Below, piece by piece: positions 11,462-22,101 of a DNA stretch of 64,000 nt (position 1 is the stretch's first letter; each line of letters begins with the position of its first letter). Made by a program: the position numbers and the translations under genes. The notes beneath the pieces were generated by a model that saw only the letters and a program-made list of their open reading frames with translations, had not been told where the DNA came from and did no database searches. The DNA lies in contig JAGTJM010000018.1 in assembly GCA_020747015.1 (NCBI GenBank), positions 62,001-126,000 of the forward strand. Reading direction: 5' to 3'. The DNA is from Pyrenochaeta sp. MPI-SDFR-AT-0127 (lineage: Eukaryota; Ascomycota; Dothideomycetes; Pleosporales; Cucurbitariaceae).

Positions 11462-12518
11462 ATGCCGCCTCGAATACCTGTTTTGTCGTGCCTACGGGCT
11501 TCGACCAGTAAGTCTAGTCTAGCTGCTTTCATGACAATAAACTCAATTAGGCCCAGCATCGACGTCAAACCAATTCGCTCTCCCTTTCCGTTCTTTCACG
11601 TCCCATGGTCTCCTCCAAGCAAAGCACATCGAGAGATCAAACAAACGCATTTCTCGGGACCCCTATATAGTCGCACAACGTAATCGCAAGAAGGCTGCCA
11701 ACCTCTCCCGACGTGCCGAGCTCGAGGAGGGAAGAGTAGCCAGCCTCGGAGACCCTGTCCGTGGTGTTACCACACCCTTCATCGAGTCTTTCGATACTGG
11801 CAAGCCCATTGTATACGAGGAGGGCAAGAAGATACCGAAGGACAGGTTGCATCTCAACTACGCTTTCGATCCGGCCGTTGTAAAACAGCAATTACAGAGG
11901 AGCGAGAAGCTAGCTGTTCCTCTGGGTGAGATTGGAAAGCAAACTACCACTGGGCCATATCAATGGAGTGATTCACTGCAATACGGAAGGTCAAAGGAAA
12001 TTGAGACCACTGCAGACGAGATCGAAGAACAGAACAAGAAGAATCATGCACGCGCCGCAGAAGCGATCGCACGCATCACAGCCCTCGAAAACGGTTCGAG
12101 CAAGGATCGCATGCGCGTAAACGTTACACGATGCGTTGAGACTTTCGGACGCCACAACACCGACAAGATTTTTCCCCCTCGTGCACCTACCATGAGGGTG
12201 TTGAAAGGCGTGGAAGTGCACCCAATCCGCCCGGACACGAACATTGTCGCTACGAACAAACGCATTGGCCCAGACACGGGTTCTTCCGAAGTACAGATCG
12301 CCATCTTGACTGCGAAGATCAAGACGGTCGCAGACTTTTTAGCGACACGAGGAAAAGGCGACAAACACAATAAGCGAAATCTAAGGTTACTAGTGCACAG
12401 GAGGCAGAAGCTGTTGCAGTATCTTAGGAAAAAGGAGCGAGGTGGACCTCGGTGGCAACATTGTATCGAGACGTTGGGGTTGACCGAGGGAACGTGGAAG
12501 GGCGAGATATCGTTGTGA
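11462..12518 (+). CDS. Mitochondrial small-subunit ribosomal protein uS15m (S15 family)
   Basis: Two exons, 11462-11507 and 11551-12518, flank a 43-nt intron and give 337 aa. The first 60 or so residues are Ser/Arg-rich with few acids (MPPRIPVLSCLRASTS...), as expected of a mitochondrial targeting signal. SRDPYIVAQRNRKKAANLSRR follows the splice. The S15 domain is at the C-terminal end: PDTGSSEVQIAILTAKIKTV and DKHNKRNLRLLVHRRQKLLQ, about residues 255-315, with the LR-x-L-V-x-RR-x-KLL motif that binds 12S/16S-type rRNA. It is longer than bacterial S15 (about 89 aa), as is normal for fungal mitoribosomal forms (yeast Mrps28 type). Confidence 0.93.
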
Positions 12519-14258
12519 GAAAGTGGTGAATAGGAGGTCTAGCATTTACGCGAGCAATGGTACAAATATGATCTGCGTGGCAGAGCGGTGTACGATGTTT
12601 CTGTATACAACAGCAATTGTAAGAGCGTGGCAATAAGGCGTTGAATTGTCCTTTGATTCTATGACGTGGTGAGACACCGGGCGGGATGCTTACCTCTCTG
12701 TGGAACATGGTAGTTCTCGTCCGCAATGAACAACAAACCCACACCTGCATTCACGGCCATTAATTCTCTTCCAAGCCACTGAATATGGACCACACATCTG
12801 TTGGGTTACAGTCTAGATGACAGGGGGTGAGTCTTGGGACATCCCTTGGCATGCTTGCGTTAATGCTTGAAGGAACAGGAGTACAGAGAGGAAGCATGGT
12901 CCTTTCCAAATATGTGGAGGTTTCGCCCACGCTACCAGCTGGTCTATTGCGGACAGAACATTTAAATAGCTTCATTCGCACATATCGCGTAACTCCGTGG
13001 TTATAAAATTCTGTGTTCAACCAGAGGTCGACCGCATGTCCCAGTCATTTGTCGACACGCTCCTAGCCGTCAACTCACGCCGGATTTTCCGGTGAAGTCA
13101 CACCACAAAGATGCACGCTCAAGGCGAAAATTGTCTGGGCTGTCATGTTTTGCTTCTTCTCGCTTGGCCTTGCGCCACTCACACTGTTGTACTTCTTCGA
13201 CCCACACTGGTCTGGACCATTCTGTCGGAGACGACCCCGGAATCTTTGCGCACAGGTATCGTATGAGGCCATCTCGGTTACTACGACTCGTGGGCCTGCG
13301 TCAAACATTCAAGTGTTCCCTATTTGTTGACATTGTTGCCTCTAGAGTGCTCCTGTACATCCTTTGGCATGCTCTGTTGGCTTTGGCAGTGCTCAGCCTG
13401 GAAGGTTCATAAACAGTCAAACTCTCATCCCTGCCGATACGAGTTGTAAAAAGACACCTACGAGTAGTCAAGCAATTCTGCCAAGGTTGCAGCACAAACA
13501 TGAGGCGAGAAGAGGAGGCCAAGATGATCAAACGCTGGTTGTTAAATGGGCAAGAATAGCTCCACAGACCGGCAAAATTAGAGCAGACTTGAGAATTTAT
13601 CGGCAAACGCAAAAATGTGCTCGATTGCCGATGCCTGATCTGTGACAGCCAAAGACGGAGGGAAGTCCTCAGCCGTTCATTTGTATTTGATAATCTCCTT
13701 CGCTACTCTTCGGTACGCTGGGACTAGACTTGATCCATTGTCGCATCATTTGACGATGTGCGCAGGGGTACTGTCAGGCTCTCAATTTCCACAAGTGTTG
13801 AAAGAAACGCGGTTATCTTGATGCCCCTGCAGCACTCCCGCGTTTAGATCAACGAGACTCGTGGTGGCGTGGTGCTTTCGGCCGCTACGACAGGGCCAGC
13901 CTCGCTTGCTTAACCCAAAACTGCTTTTGCTGGCCAAATTCGGTAAAACTCAGGTACCATGATCATCGGCCCAGGAACGCGACTAGCCATATCAGGACAA
14001 CCGAAGCATTCGCAGGCGTACAACGATATATCTTATCTTAGGGGTTCCAGGCAGCCTCACGTCGGGCTTACAAGCCTACACAATGAGCCACCATGAGACT
14101 ACTGAGACCTCGGACGAAGAAAAATGAACGCACCAGTCATGGCCTTTAAAACTAACAGCAGACCCATCATGGGTCGAACAGCTCTGCCCTAATACCTCCC
14201 TTCGGCACTTTGTGCAGTTGCCTGTCGTTTCTGTTCAACCCACGTTCGTTATCAAGTC
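12519..14258. other. Intergenic, no supported gene
   Basis: This is 1.7 kb between uS15m and the CBM18 lectin gene. Open frames up to about 106 codons exist on both strands (13092-13412 plus, 13301-13612 minus). They show no domain, signal peptide or splice logic. Nothing else was recognised. Confidence 0.45.
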
Positions 14259-17200
14259 ATGAGGACTCCCTTCCTCATCACAGCTCTCGCCGTTTTCTCC
14301 ACTGCTGTAGCTCAGTTCGATCCCCAGCAATGTGGGCCTCTGGCCGGCAACCAGAGGTGTCCTGGCACAAAATGCTGCAGTCAGTATGGCTGGTGTGGGA
14401 ACGCTGATACGTACTGTGGTTCTGTAAGTTGATCCGTTGTCTTCATGCAGTTCAATATGATCGATCTGAGATTGATATAAGATAGGGTTGCCAACCTGGC
14501 TTCGGTAATTGCAAGGACACGACTTTGTCTCCACCCCCCGCAACTGCCCCAGTTGGAACGTCAACACACAAGTGCGGGCCCAACAACAATGGCCGCATTT
14601 GTGCTTCTGGATACTGCTGCTCTCAGTACGGACCACTATGATTGAGCACAAACCACATGTACTGACATCTCCTCTCTCCAGATATGGCTACTGTGGCAAG
14701 ACAGACGCCTATTGCTCCACAGGCTGCCAATCCAGCTTCGGTTCGTGCACGGGTGGTTCTAGCCCACCAGTGGCTGGCCAGAGCAGCACGCTTCTATCAT
14801 CTACTCGGTCTGCTACTGCCTCAGCTCCGTCGGCACCAGTCTCGAACAACGGTCGTTGTGGGAGCAGCTTCGGCGGCCAGACTTGCCAGGGTAGTTCTTA
14901 TGGTAACTGTTGCTCATCCTACAAGTAACACTCCTTGAAGAATCTTATCTGTTTATTTTCTAACCCACTTGCAGCTACTGCGGCAAGACAGATACTCACT
15001 GCAAGTCATCGTCTGGGTGCCAGTCCGGATTCGGTACATGCTCTGGAGTCATCAGCTCTTCATCTACCGCTGCGCAATCGTCCAGCGTGAGCCGAAGCGC
15101 CTCCAGAAGCTCTGTTAGATCTAGTAGCACTCGCAGCTCTTCAGCCTCGTCTTCAGCCAGCTCAAGTGTCCCAGCCCGGAGCAGTTCAAGCACCTCGCGG
15201 TCAGGAAGTCAATCAACGTCCTCAAGCACCCGAGGTGCTTCTAGCCCTTCTCAGTCGTCAACCCGCTCTGCATCTTCAAGCACCCGAGGTGCTTCCAGCT
15301 CTTCTCAATCGTCCACCCACTCAGCGTCCTCGAGCACACGTAGTGCCTCCAGTCCTTCCCAGTCGTCTACCCGCTCAGTATCTTCAAGCACTCGAAGTGC
15401 CTCTAGCTCTTCACAATCGGCAAGCCGCTCGTCGACTGCTTCTCAATCGTCAACGGTAACACGTTCCTCTACTGCAACACGTTCGTCTACCGCATCGCAT
15501 TCATCAACTGCCTCTCGCTCATCCACGGCTTCATACTCATCAACTGCATCGCGTTCATCGAGTGCATCGCAGTCGTCGACGGCTTCCCACTCATCCACAG
15601 CTTCTCACTCATCCACAGCTTCTCACTCATCTACTGCTTCACACTCATCTACGGCATCTCACTCATCTACGGTATCTCACTCATCTACGGCATCTCACTC
15701 ATCAACTGCATCGCATTCGTCCACGGCTTCTCACTCATCTACGGCAAGTCAGAGTGCGTCAAGGTCATCTTCAATGCCTTCCTCCTCGTCATCTTCAACG
15801 CCACCTCCACCAGCCCTGGTGGGCGACCCGCTAGCTAATCCTAACGCTATCACGATTACAAAGTCTCCAAACATCCAAAGTACGGTTAAGAATGACCCAG
15901 CAGAAGTTCGTCCAGGCGGCAGTGGAAGTTACTTGAGTCTTGTCACCACGGACGGCAGTGGTGCCGAGCTGACTATAAGCACACAGCCTACCGTCCAGGA
16001 TGGTACACTTTATACTGTAAGTGTGTGGCTTAAATCGACTTCGGTTGGAGGCCGGTGCTCGGTAGACATTCTCATCGGCACGGAAACGATTGGTACCAGC
16101 GGCAACAATATTCCCACAACATGGACAGAGTATACAGCAACATACAGGGCAACAGGTACATCGCCAACTCTGTCGCTTGCTGTATCTTGCCCAGCAGCTG
16201 GATCGCGTCTTCGCTTCAAGCGACAGACTGGTTCTGGACTGTCTATGAGTGATTTGACCATGGAACCAGCCCCTAATGTCGTCTCGAGCTCCGTCACTAT
16301 CAGCACTCCAGTTCCTACATTAGAGACTCCATCAGCTGCTGTCAGCTCCACATCAGCCCTATCCGACATTTTGTCTTCAAGCTCGGTGCTGGACCAGACT
16401 TCTACCCTAGTGGCATCTTCGACTCATGCTCCATCATCCACACCTGATGTGTCCTCCACCCTTATCTCATCTTCGACTGTTGACACATCCTCCACCCCTG
16501 TTGCGTCCTCCACCCCCGACGTTTCCTCTACCCCTGTTGCGTCTTCATCTTCTGACGTTGCTTCGTCTTCGTCCTCTGATGTTGCTTCGTCTTCGTCCTC
16601 TGATGTTGCTTCGTCTTCGTCCTCTGATGTTGCTTCGTCTTCGTCCTCTGATGTTACTGCGTCTTCATCTTCTGACGTGAGCTCTATGTTCTCAGCATCC
16701 TCGACCCCGGCTCCTGTGCCATCATCGACTGACCTCTTGAGCACTGCCTCTGCGACTGTAAGCAGCTCCCCAATCACGGCTGCACCTCCATCATCAACAG
16801 TACCTACTCCGTCAGGTTGCACACCTACTATCATCGACGGTGGCTTTGATAACTTCTCGTACCCTCCAGATTCGGTGCCTACACTCGGATATGGAACCTC
16901 GGATGACTGGAGTTACACAAGAAGCTTCTTCGAGACCAATGGTGGATTCTGGGCAAATGCTGGTTACGGTCCTGCATACTCTGGAAGCAGCGTTTTCACG
17001 GCGTACACAAATAATACGGACGACGTTTTTTATGACATAAAATATTCCCACCCGATTTCTCTCTGTGCTGGTACTTCCTATGATATCAGTGGTTGGGTTC
17101 GCGTCCATCGTCGCAACTCGGCGTACTCAGAGGGGTGCAGAATCACAGCATTCCTCAACAATGAGCAAGCCTGGACCGATCGTATTGGTGTCTATGACCG

Positions 17201-18008
17201 AAATTATCGCTACTTACACGGAACAGTTACCCCTTCTGCTGACGTTAACAATGCCGAACTCTATTTCCGTGTTTTCTGTCGCACTCCACAACGCCCCAGT
17301 TCCTCGGCGCCTCGCGGCATTAAGCTCGATCAGGTAGCTGTCGTTCCTGTTTCACAGTGGACTCTTCCCGATGCCGCAGTCATTCCTTCCCGTACCACAA
17401 CAGTTCCTGAAGGCGCCACTCCAACCCAGATCTTTCCTACTCAGACTGCCTGCCTACCAAGCGATGTTAGCTTGCCAGGCATTGGCTGTCCCATGGTAGG
17501 CGAGCTCTTAGAGGACGGTGGCTTTGAGATCTGCTCTTATGGATCCTGGAGTTACCTCGAAGCTGCCACCCAGAAGTACGACTTCGTGAATCCTCTCGAC
17601 CAGCAGCTTACCGCCATTGTCACTGACGAGAAGCACTCTGGAGAACAGAGCCTACGTCTTGTATTCGGCAGCACAGGTGGTGCGATTGGTGTCTACGGCG
17701 GGCGTACCATAGTTGGTTGCCCAGAACGGTCGTATGCATACTCTTTCTTTGCGAAGCAGGCTACTAGTGGTACATGCTCCATCGATCTGTACTGGGGCGT
17801 CACACTGTTGGGAACTTTGAGTCCGCCGACGGACTCGTGGGCCAAGTTTGAAGGACGCAAAGACATCCTTCCTTCGGGCGTCGAGGTTTTCGGTGGTGCT
17901 TTGGAGGTGAGAGTCACCTGTACGCAAGGTGGTTTGGCCAATGCTATTTTCTTAGATGATGTTAGTTTCCAGCAGGTGCCATATACCGGAGAGGTTCGGA
18001 CTGGTTAA
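14259..18008 (+). CDS. Secreted chitin-binding lectin: three CBM18 domains, Ser/Thr repeats, beta-sandwich modules
   Basis: Four exons (14259-14423, 14486-14625, 14682-14924, 14975-18008) give 1193 aa. Signal peptide about 1-18 (ends AVAQ). Three hevein-like CBM18 domains follow: QCGPLAGNQRCPGTKCCSQY, KCGPNNNGRICASGYCCSQY and RCGSSFGGQTCQGSSYGNCC, each with eight-cysteine spacing. Introns 2 and 3 interrupt the second and third domains at CSQ|YGYCG and CSSY|NYCG, so splicing is well constrained. Residues about 200-460 are almost pure Ser/Thr/Ala/Arg repeats. After that come three modules of about 130-180 residues. The last two start with DGGF and end in LDQVAVVPV or LDDVSFQQVP, resembling cenC-like carbohydrate-binding sandwiches. 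There is no GPI signal at the C-terminus. It likely binds chitin in its own or another fungal wall and projects outward on a glycosylated stalk. No enzyme domain is present. Confidence 0.85.
15430..15755 (+). repeat. 18-nt coding minisatellite (SSTAS-x)
   Basis: About 18 tandem copies of an 18-nt unit encode SSTASH and close variants (SSTASR, SSTASQ, SSTVSH). The run at about 15590-15745 is nearly uniform. It lies in the stalk of the CBM18 lectin and is in frame throughout, so length changes would not break the gene. Confidence 0.9.
16541..16678 (+). repeat. 24-nt coding minisatellite (SSSSDVAS)
   Basis: Five to six copies of a 24-nt unit encode SSSSDVAS. The central copies share the sequence tcgtcttcgtcctctgatgt. 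The repeat sits in the second linker of the CBM18 lectin, between sandwich modules 1 and 2. Confidence 0.85.
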
Positions 18009-18318
18009 GAGCGCAAGATCCCGGAAACGAGACAACCATCACCGTATTTCTAGACAATATAGAACGAGGACGTTGTTCATCTAATGGTAATAATTAATAC
18101 AAACGGTCGCTCGAGTTTGATTATGTCCATGATGGTGCATATCTCAGGATCCTCATGGAATCAGAAAATTTCCTCATCGTCACCTTCGTTGTCTCCACGC
18201 TCATTTCACTATGTAGATGACCGAACCCTGTTCAATTTTGAAATTAGTGACTTTGTTTCCAACTTTAGTATTATTTAGAGTCCACTCTGAAGCAAAACAG
18301 AGAATTATGTCTTCGCAT

Positions 18319-19300
18319 CTATGCAGAAGCACAGTGACCACCATCAACTCTCAAATCAGCACCAGTCATGAATCTACTTCCATCTGCGAGCAAGAAAACG
18401 GCAGGAGCCTTAAAGTCGTCTGGGATGCCCAACTTTCCAAGGAGTGCACCTGCCATCCACGTCTTCTCCACAGCTGGGTCGGCAGTAAGAAGTTCGTCCG
18501 TCATAGCAGTTCTGATATACTAGTGATTGATCAGCAATTAGGGTGTTGATACTATCGATGATGACCTACCCCAGGTGAGAGAGTGTTCACTCGGATGCCG
18601 TACTGCCCCCATTCTTGTGCTAATGATCGACACATTTGATGCACAGCTGCTTTGCTACTGTTGTATGCAGTGCAAGTAAGCCCCTTTTATTATTAATAGA
18701 CAGCTCAATACAGCCAGAAACGGAATGTATGGAATTACGCACCCTGTTTGCCACCTGACCTGACATGCTGGCGATAAGCACTATGGCACCGCCATTGCCC
18801 TTCTCTTTCAGAATTTTTGCAGCCCTCTTTACTGATACGAATGCGCCCACAACGTTGACTCTAAGAATGCGCTCAAAGTCTGCAGCATCGTATTCGAGCG
18901 CGGGGACTTTTTGCTGTATTCCTGCACACGCAATCATGCCGTGAAGTGGAGCACACTGCTCGTCGGCCTCTCGTGCTATCTTTTCGAGTGTATTGGCTAC
19001 CTGCACTTCGCTTGTAACGTCGCATGTTTGGTACGAGGCTGATGTAGAATGTTGTTTGGCGACTTTCGAGAGTTGCTCCCATTCTGTCTTGCTCGGCTCT
19101 GGGAGGATATCCAGGCACGCAACATGTCCACCGGCTTCGAGAACAGCGAAAGCAAGAGTTATTCCAAGGCCACGGCCTCCCCCAGTGATGACTATCGTTT
19201 TCCCTACCAGGGAGAATAGTTCGGGAGTTTGGATGTTTGAACCCTTGTTGATAGAAGAGGGCAGGTTGTTGACGAGAACATCAACTGCTGAAGGAGACAT
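18319..19300 (-). CDS. Short-chain dehydrogenase/reductase, sugar-alcohol dehydrogenase-like
   Basis: Three exons (19300-18743, 18683-18570, 18519-18319) in phase 0 give 290 aa. The Rossmann motif TGGGRGLG lies at about residues 39-46. The catalytic Ser is in LIASMSGQ, and YNSSK (Tyr and Lys) is near residue 192, straight after the first splice. The C-terminal blocks WGQYGIRVNTLSPG, YIRTAMTDELL and GADLRVDGGHCASA match fungal NAD(P)-dependent polyol/ketose reductases (sorbose reductase, D-arabinitol 2-dehydrogenase group). It likely interconverts a ketose and a sugar alcohol in the cytosol. The start was taken at MSPSAVDV. The divergent neighbour is a sugar porter, followed by a Zn2Cys6 regulator, which supports a sugar-alcohol role. 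The exact substrate is not readable. Confidence 0.85.
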
Positions 19301-19939
19301 CTTGGCACTACAGCACAAAAAGGAAGGACTTGAAAGATGTCTTTACTGAGTAGAAGAGGAAATATTCTAAAGAGAATACTGAATGCATTGGAGCCATTTG
19401 TATGTGTTCATAATCCACAATCTCGAATAATTTCCGCGTGGGGCAAACTTCGACAGTTCCATCAAGACATTCAACATTGGGCAGTAATCGAAGCCGAAAG
19501 TGTCCAGCTAAGGAGATCGCAATGCCCACTAAAAATGTTGGGTGTGGTCGGATGATGGAAACCGGCTCACCTTCCCAGTCGTTGAGCACCATGATTACCG
19601 TTTTGGCCAGGCAGGTAGTGCTAACCGCAACTCGAAAAGCATTTGTGGCTAGCGTCAGGCACAAGCCCTGGGACCGAATGCGGGTCCACCTGCCCAGTTA
19701 GGATATGCCTCGTTACGCGGTCTACCTCGCTCTCAAACCCTTGACAAGACAACCCCATCTGGAGAAATTTCTGGGGCTCCACGACAGACTCGGTGCTCCG
19801 CAGAGATGATCATATTAATCGGAAACAGATGTCTCTCCATTTCCATCATGTATATAACAACTCGCATCTTCAATGCTTTTGACGAGCATTCAACGAGTCG
19901 CTTCGATCTTCCGGGATCCTAGTACCAGTCCTGTTAAGC
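19301..19939. promoter_or_regulatory. Divergent promoter region of the dehydrogenase and sugar porter
   Basis: This 639-bp region lies between the two outward-reading genes. A clear TATATAA stands at 19851-19857, 83 nt before the porter ATG. Co-regulation by the nearby Zn2Cys6 protein is an inference. I did not find a convincing CGG-spaced palindrome by eye. Confidence 0.5.
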
Positions 19940-21645
19940 ATGACCATCCTCGTGGGCAGACCGCTCAATTGGGCCATCACGGCCACAGCAGGCTCTGGTT
20001 TCCTTTTGTTTGGATACGATCAAGGAGTCATGTCTGGATTGTTGACTGGCCTCGCATTCACACGGACCTTCCCTGAGATCGATACAACGAATGGCAATGG
20101 GGGTAGTGCCTCACTTCAAGGCACTGTTGTTGCCATCTACGAGATTGGATGCTTCTTCGGTGCCATTTTTTGCTTTTTGTTTGGAGAGAAGCTCGGACGG
20201 CGGAAGTGCATCATGCTCGGATGCGTTGTTCTCAGCATCGGAGCTGCGCTTCAAGCAGCGTCATATGGTATTCCCCAAATGATCGTAGGCCGTATCGTGG
20301 CAGGGTTGGGTAACGGCATGAACACGAGTACTATTCGTAAGTCAATCCTGGGGGCGCCGTAAGAAGAGGAGAACTGATGCAAAATAGCTGTATGGCATTC
20401 AGAACTCATGAAAGCCAACGATCGCGGAAAGGGACTTTGCATCGAACTGGCCATCAACATCTTCGGTGTCATGCTTTCATATTGGGTAGACTACGGCCTA
20501 AGCTTTGTATCGAACGACGCTCAATTCCGCTTCCCTCTGGCACTTCAGATCCTTTTTGCCATCATCACATTCCTCGGTGTGCTTGTCTTGCCTGAGTCGC
20601 CGAGGTGGCTCATTGCGCACGATCGTATCAGTGAGGCCAAGCATATTTTGTGGGCAGTTGAACGAGATGCCCAGACCCTGGATCGCGAGGATGAGACACT
20701 GAAACGCGATCTTGCTCTCATTCAGCATGCTATTCGCGAGGAGCGTGCGGCCGCCGCTGGAGGTAGTTTCAAGAGCATGTTCAAGAATGGACAACAAAAA
20801 TTCCTATATAGAACTCTGCTGGGTATTGGTGGACAATTTATGCAGCAACTTTCGGGCATCAATCTCATCACCTACGTAAGTCTGTCAATCCGGACACATA
20901 ACATCTCCAGCATGTTAACAATACGCCAGTACGCTCCGGTTATCTTTCAACAATCTGTCGGTATACCACGCGATTTATCGCTTCTGCTCGCTGGCTTCAA
21001 TGGAATTGCCTATTTCCTCTCTTCTTTGATCCCCATCTGGATCATTGAGCGACTTGGCCGCCGAAAGTTGATGCTCTTTGCGGCTGGGGGTCAAATGGGA
21101 TGTGAGTAACAGATCCATAGAAGCCTCGTCATGAGATCCGTACTGATATATCTCTATTAGGCATGGCCGTGCTAGCTGGAACCGTTGCGGACGGGAGCAA
21201 GAGCGCCGGTGTGGTGGCCATTGCCATGCTCTTCCTCTTCAACTTCTTCTTCGCGGTCGGTCTTCTGGCGATTCCCTGGCTTCTACCCGCCGAATATGCA
21301 CCACTCGCCATTCGTACCCGAGCTGCAGCCCTTGCCACGGCATCTAACTGGATTTTTACATTTCTTGTGGTAGAAATCACCCCGGTCAGCATCAACAGCA
21401 TTGGCTGGCGCACCTATGTTTACTTTTGTGTTTTCAACGCGTTCTTTCTACCCCTCATATATTTCTTTTATCCGGAAACGCGCGGATTGTCGCTTGAAAA
21501 CATTGACAAATTGTTTACTGGCGGCAAAGTCACAATGCATTGGAAGGAAAGCTGGGGCGAGCCTGGCGATCTGAGGAGGGCGAGTGTGGCTGACGATGCC
21601 AAAGAGTCAGATGCACAGATGATCGAAACTGCGGGCAAAGAGTAG
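19940..21645 (+). CDS. MFS sugar porter
   Basis: Four exons (19940-20336, 20388-20875, 20930-21101, 21161-21645) give 513 aa, a normal length for the family. Sugar porter signatures appear in order: FGYDQGVMSGLLT in TM1, GEKLGRRKCIMLG in the first cytoplasmic loop, GRIVAGLGNGMNTSTIP followed by VWHSEL, VLPESPRWLI after TM6, QQLSGINLITYYAPVIFQQ in TM7, IERLGRRKL, and YFFYPETRGLSLE after TM12. It should import a hexose, pentose or polyol by proton symport at the plasma membrane. Its start codon is 639 bp from that of the divergent dehydrogenase, and its stop is 456 bp before the start of the regulator on the same strand. Confidence 0.92.
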
Positions 21646-22101
21646 AATGCCGATACTTTGGAATTGAGATGGTGTTCCAGGATCTCAGCACAAGTACATA
21701 CACAACTTCATGTTACATAAGACGATAGACTGGATGAATTAGAGTGCAAAATGATTAACTTGAATAGCCACAAACAATCTGTCGTCATGTCAATTCATAA
21801 AACCTTAAAGCAAGTCTCGAACCAGTAATCTTGTGATCCATTCTCCGCAAGGTACCATTGAAGCTTAACAATGGCCGTGATAAACTTAGTGTACATGTCT
21901 AGTTGGGGTCCCTGCAAGATGCGGGGGTCTCCACATGACATACACACTAGCGACGACTTTGCATAAAAGAACATGCTTAATCCTCCTGAGCGTGAACCTC
22001 ATTCCGACAACCTTTCCTGGCGCTTCGGCGTAGTACGCTATGGGAGTGGAAGTTTGTAACGATTGCTTTTTATTTTGGAGGTTTCCACCCATGCGCAAAC
22101 C

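Noticed and set aside
21800..21845. Possible tRNA B-box (ggttcgagact on the minus strand)
   Set aside because: The flanking bases do not pair to form a T stem, and no A-box or acceptor stem is present.
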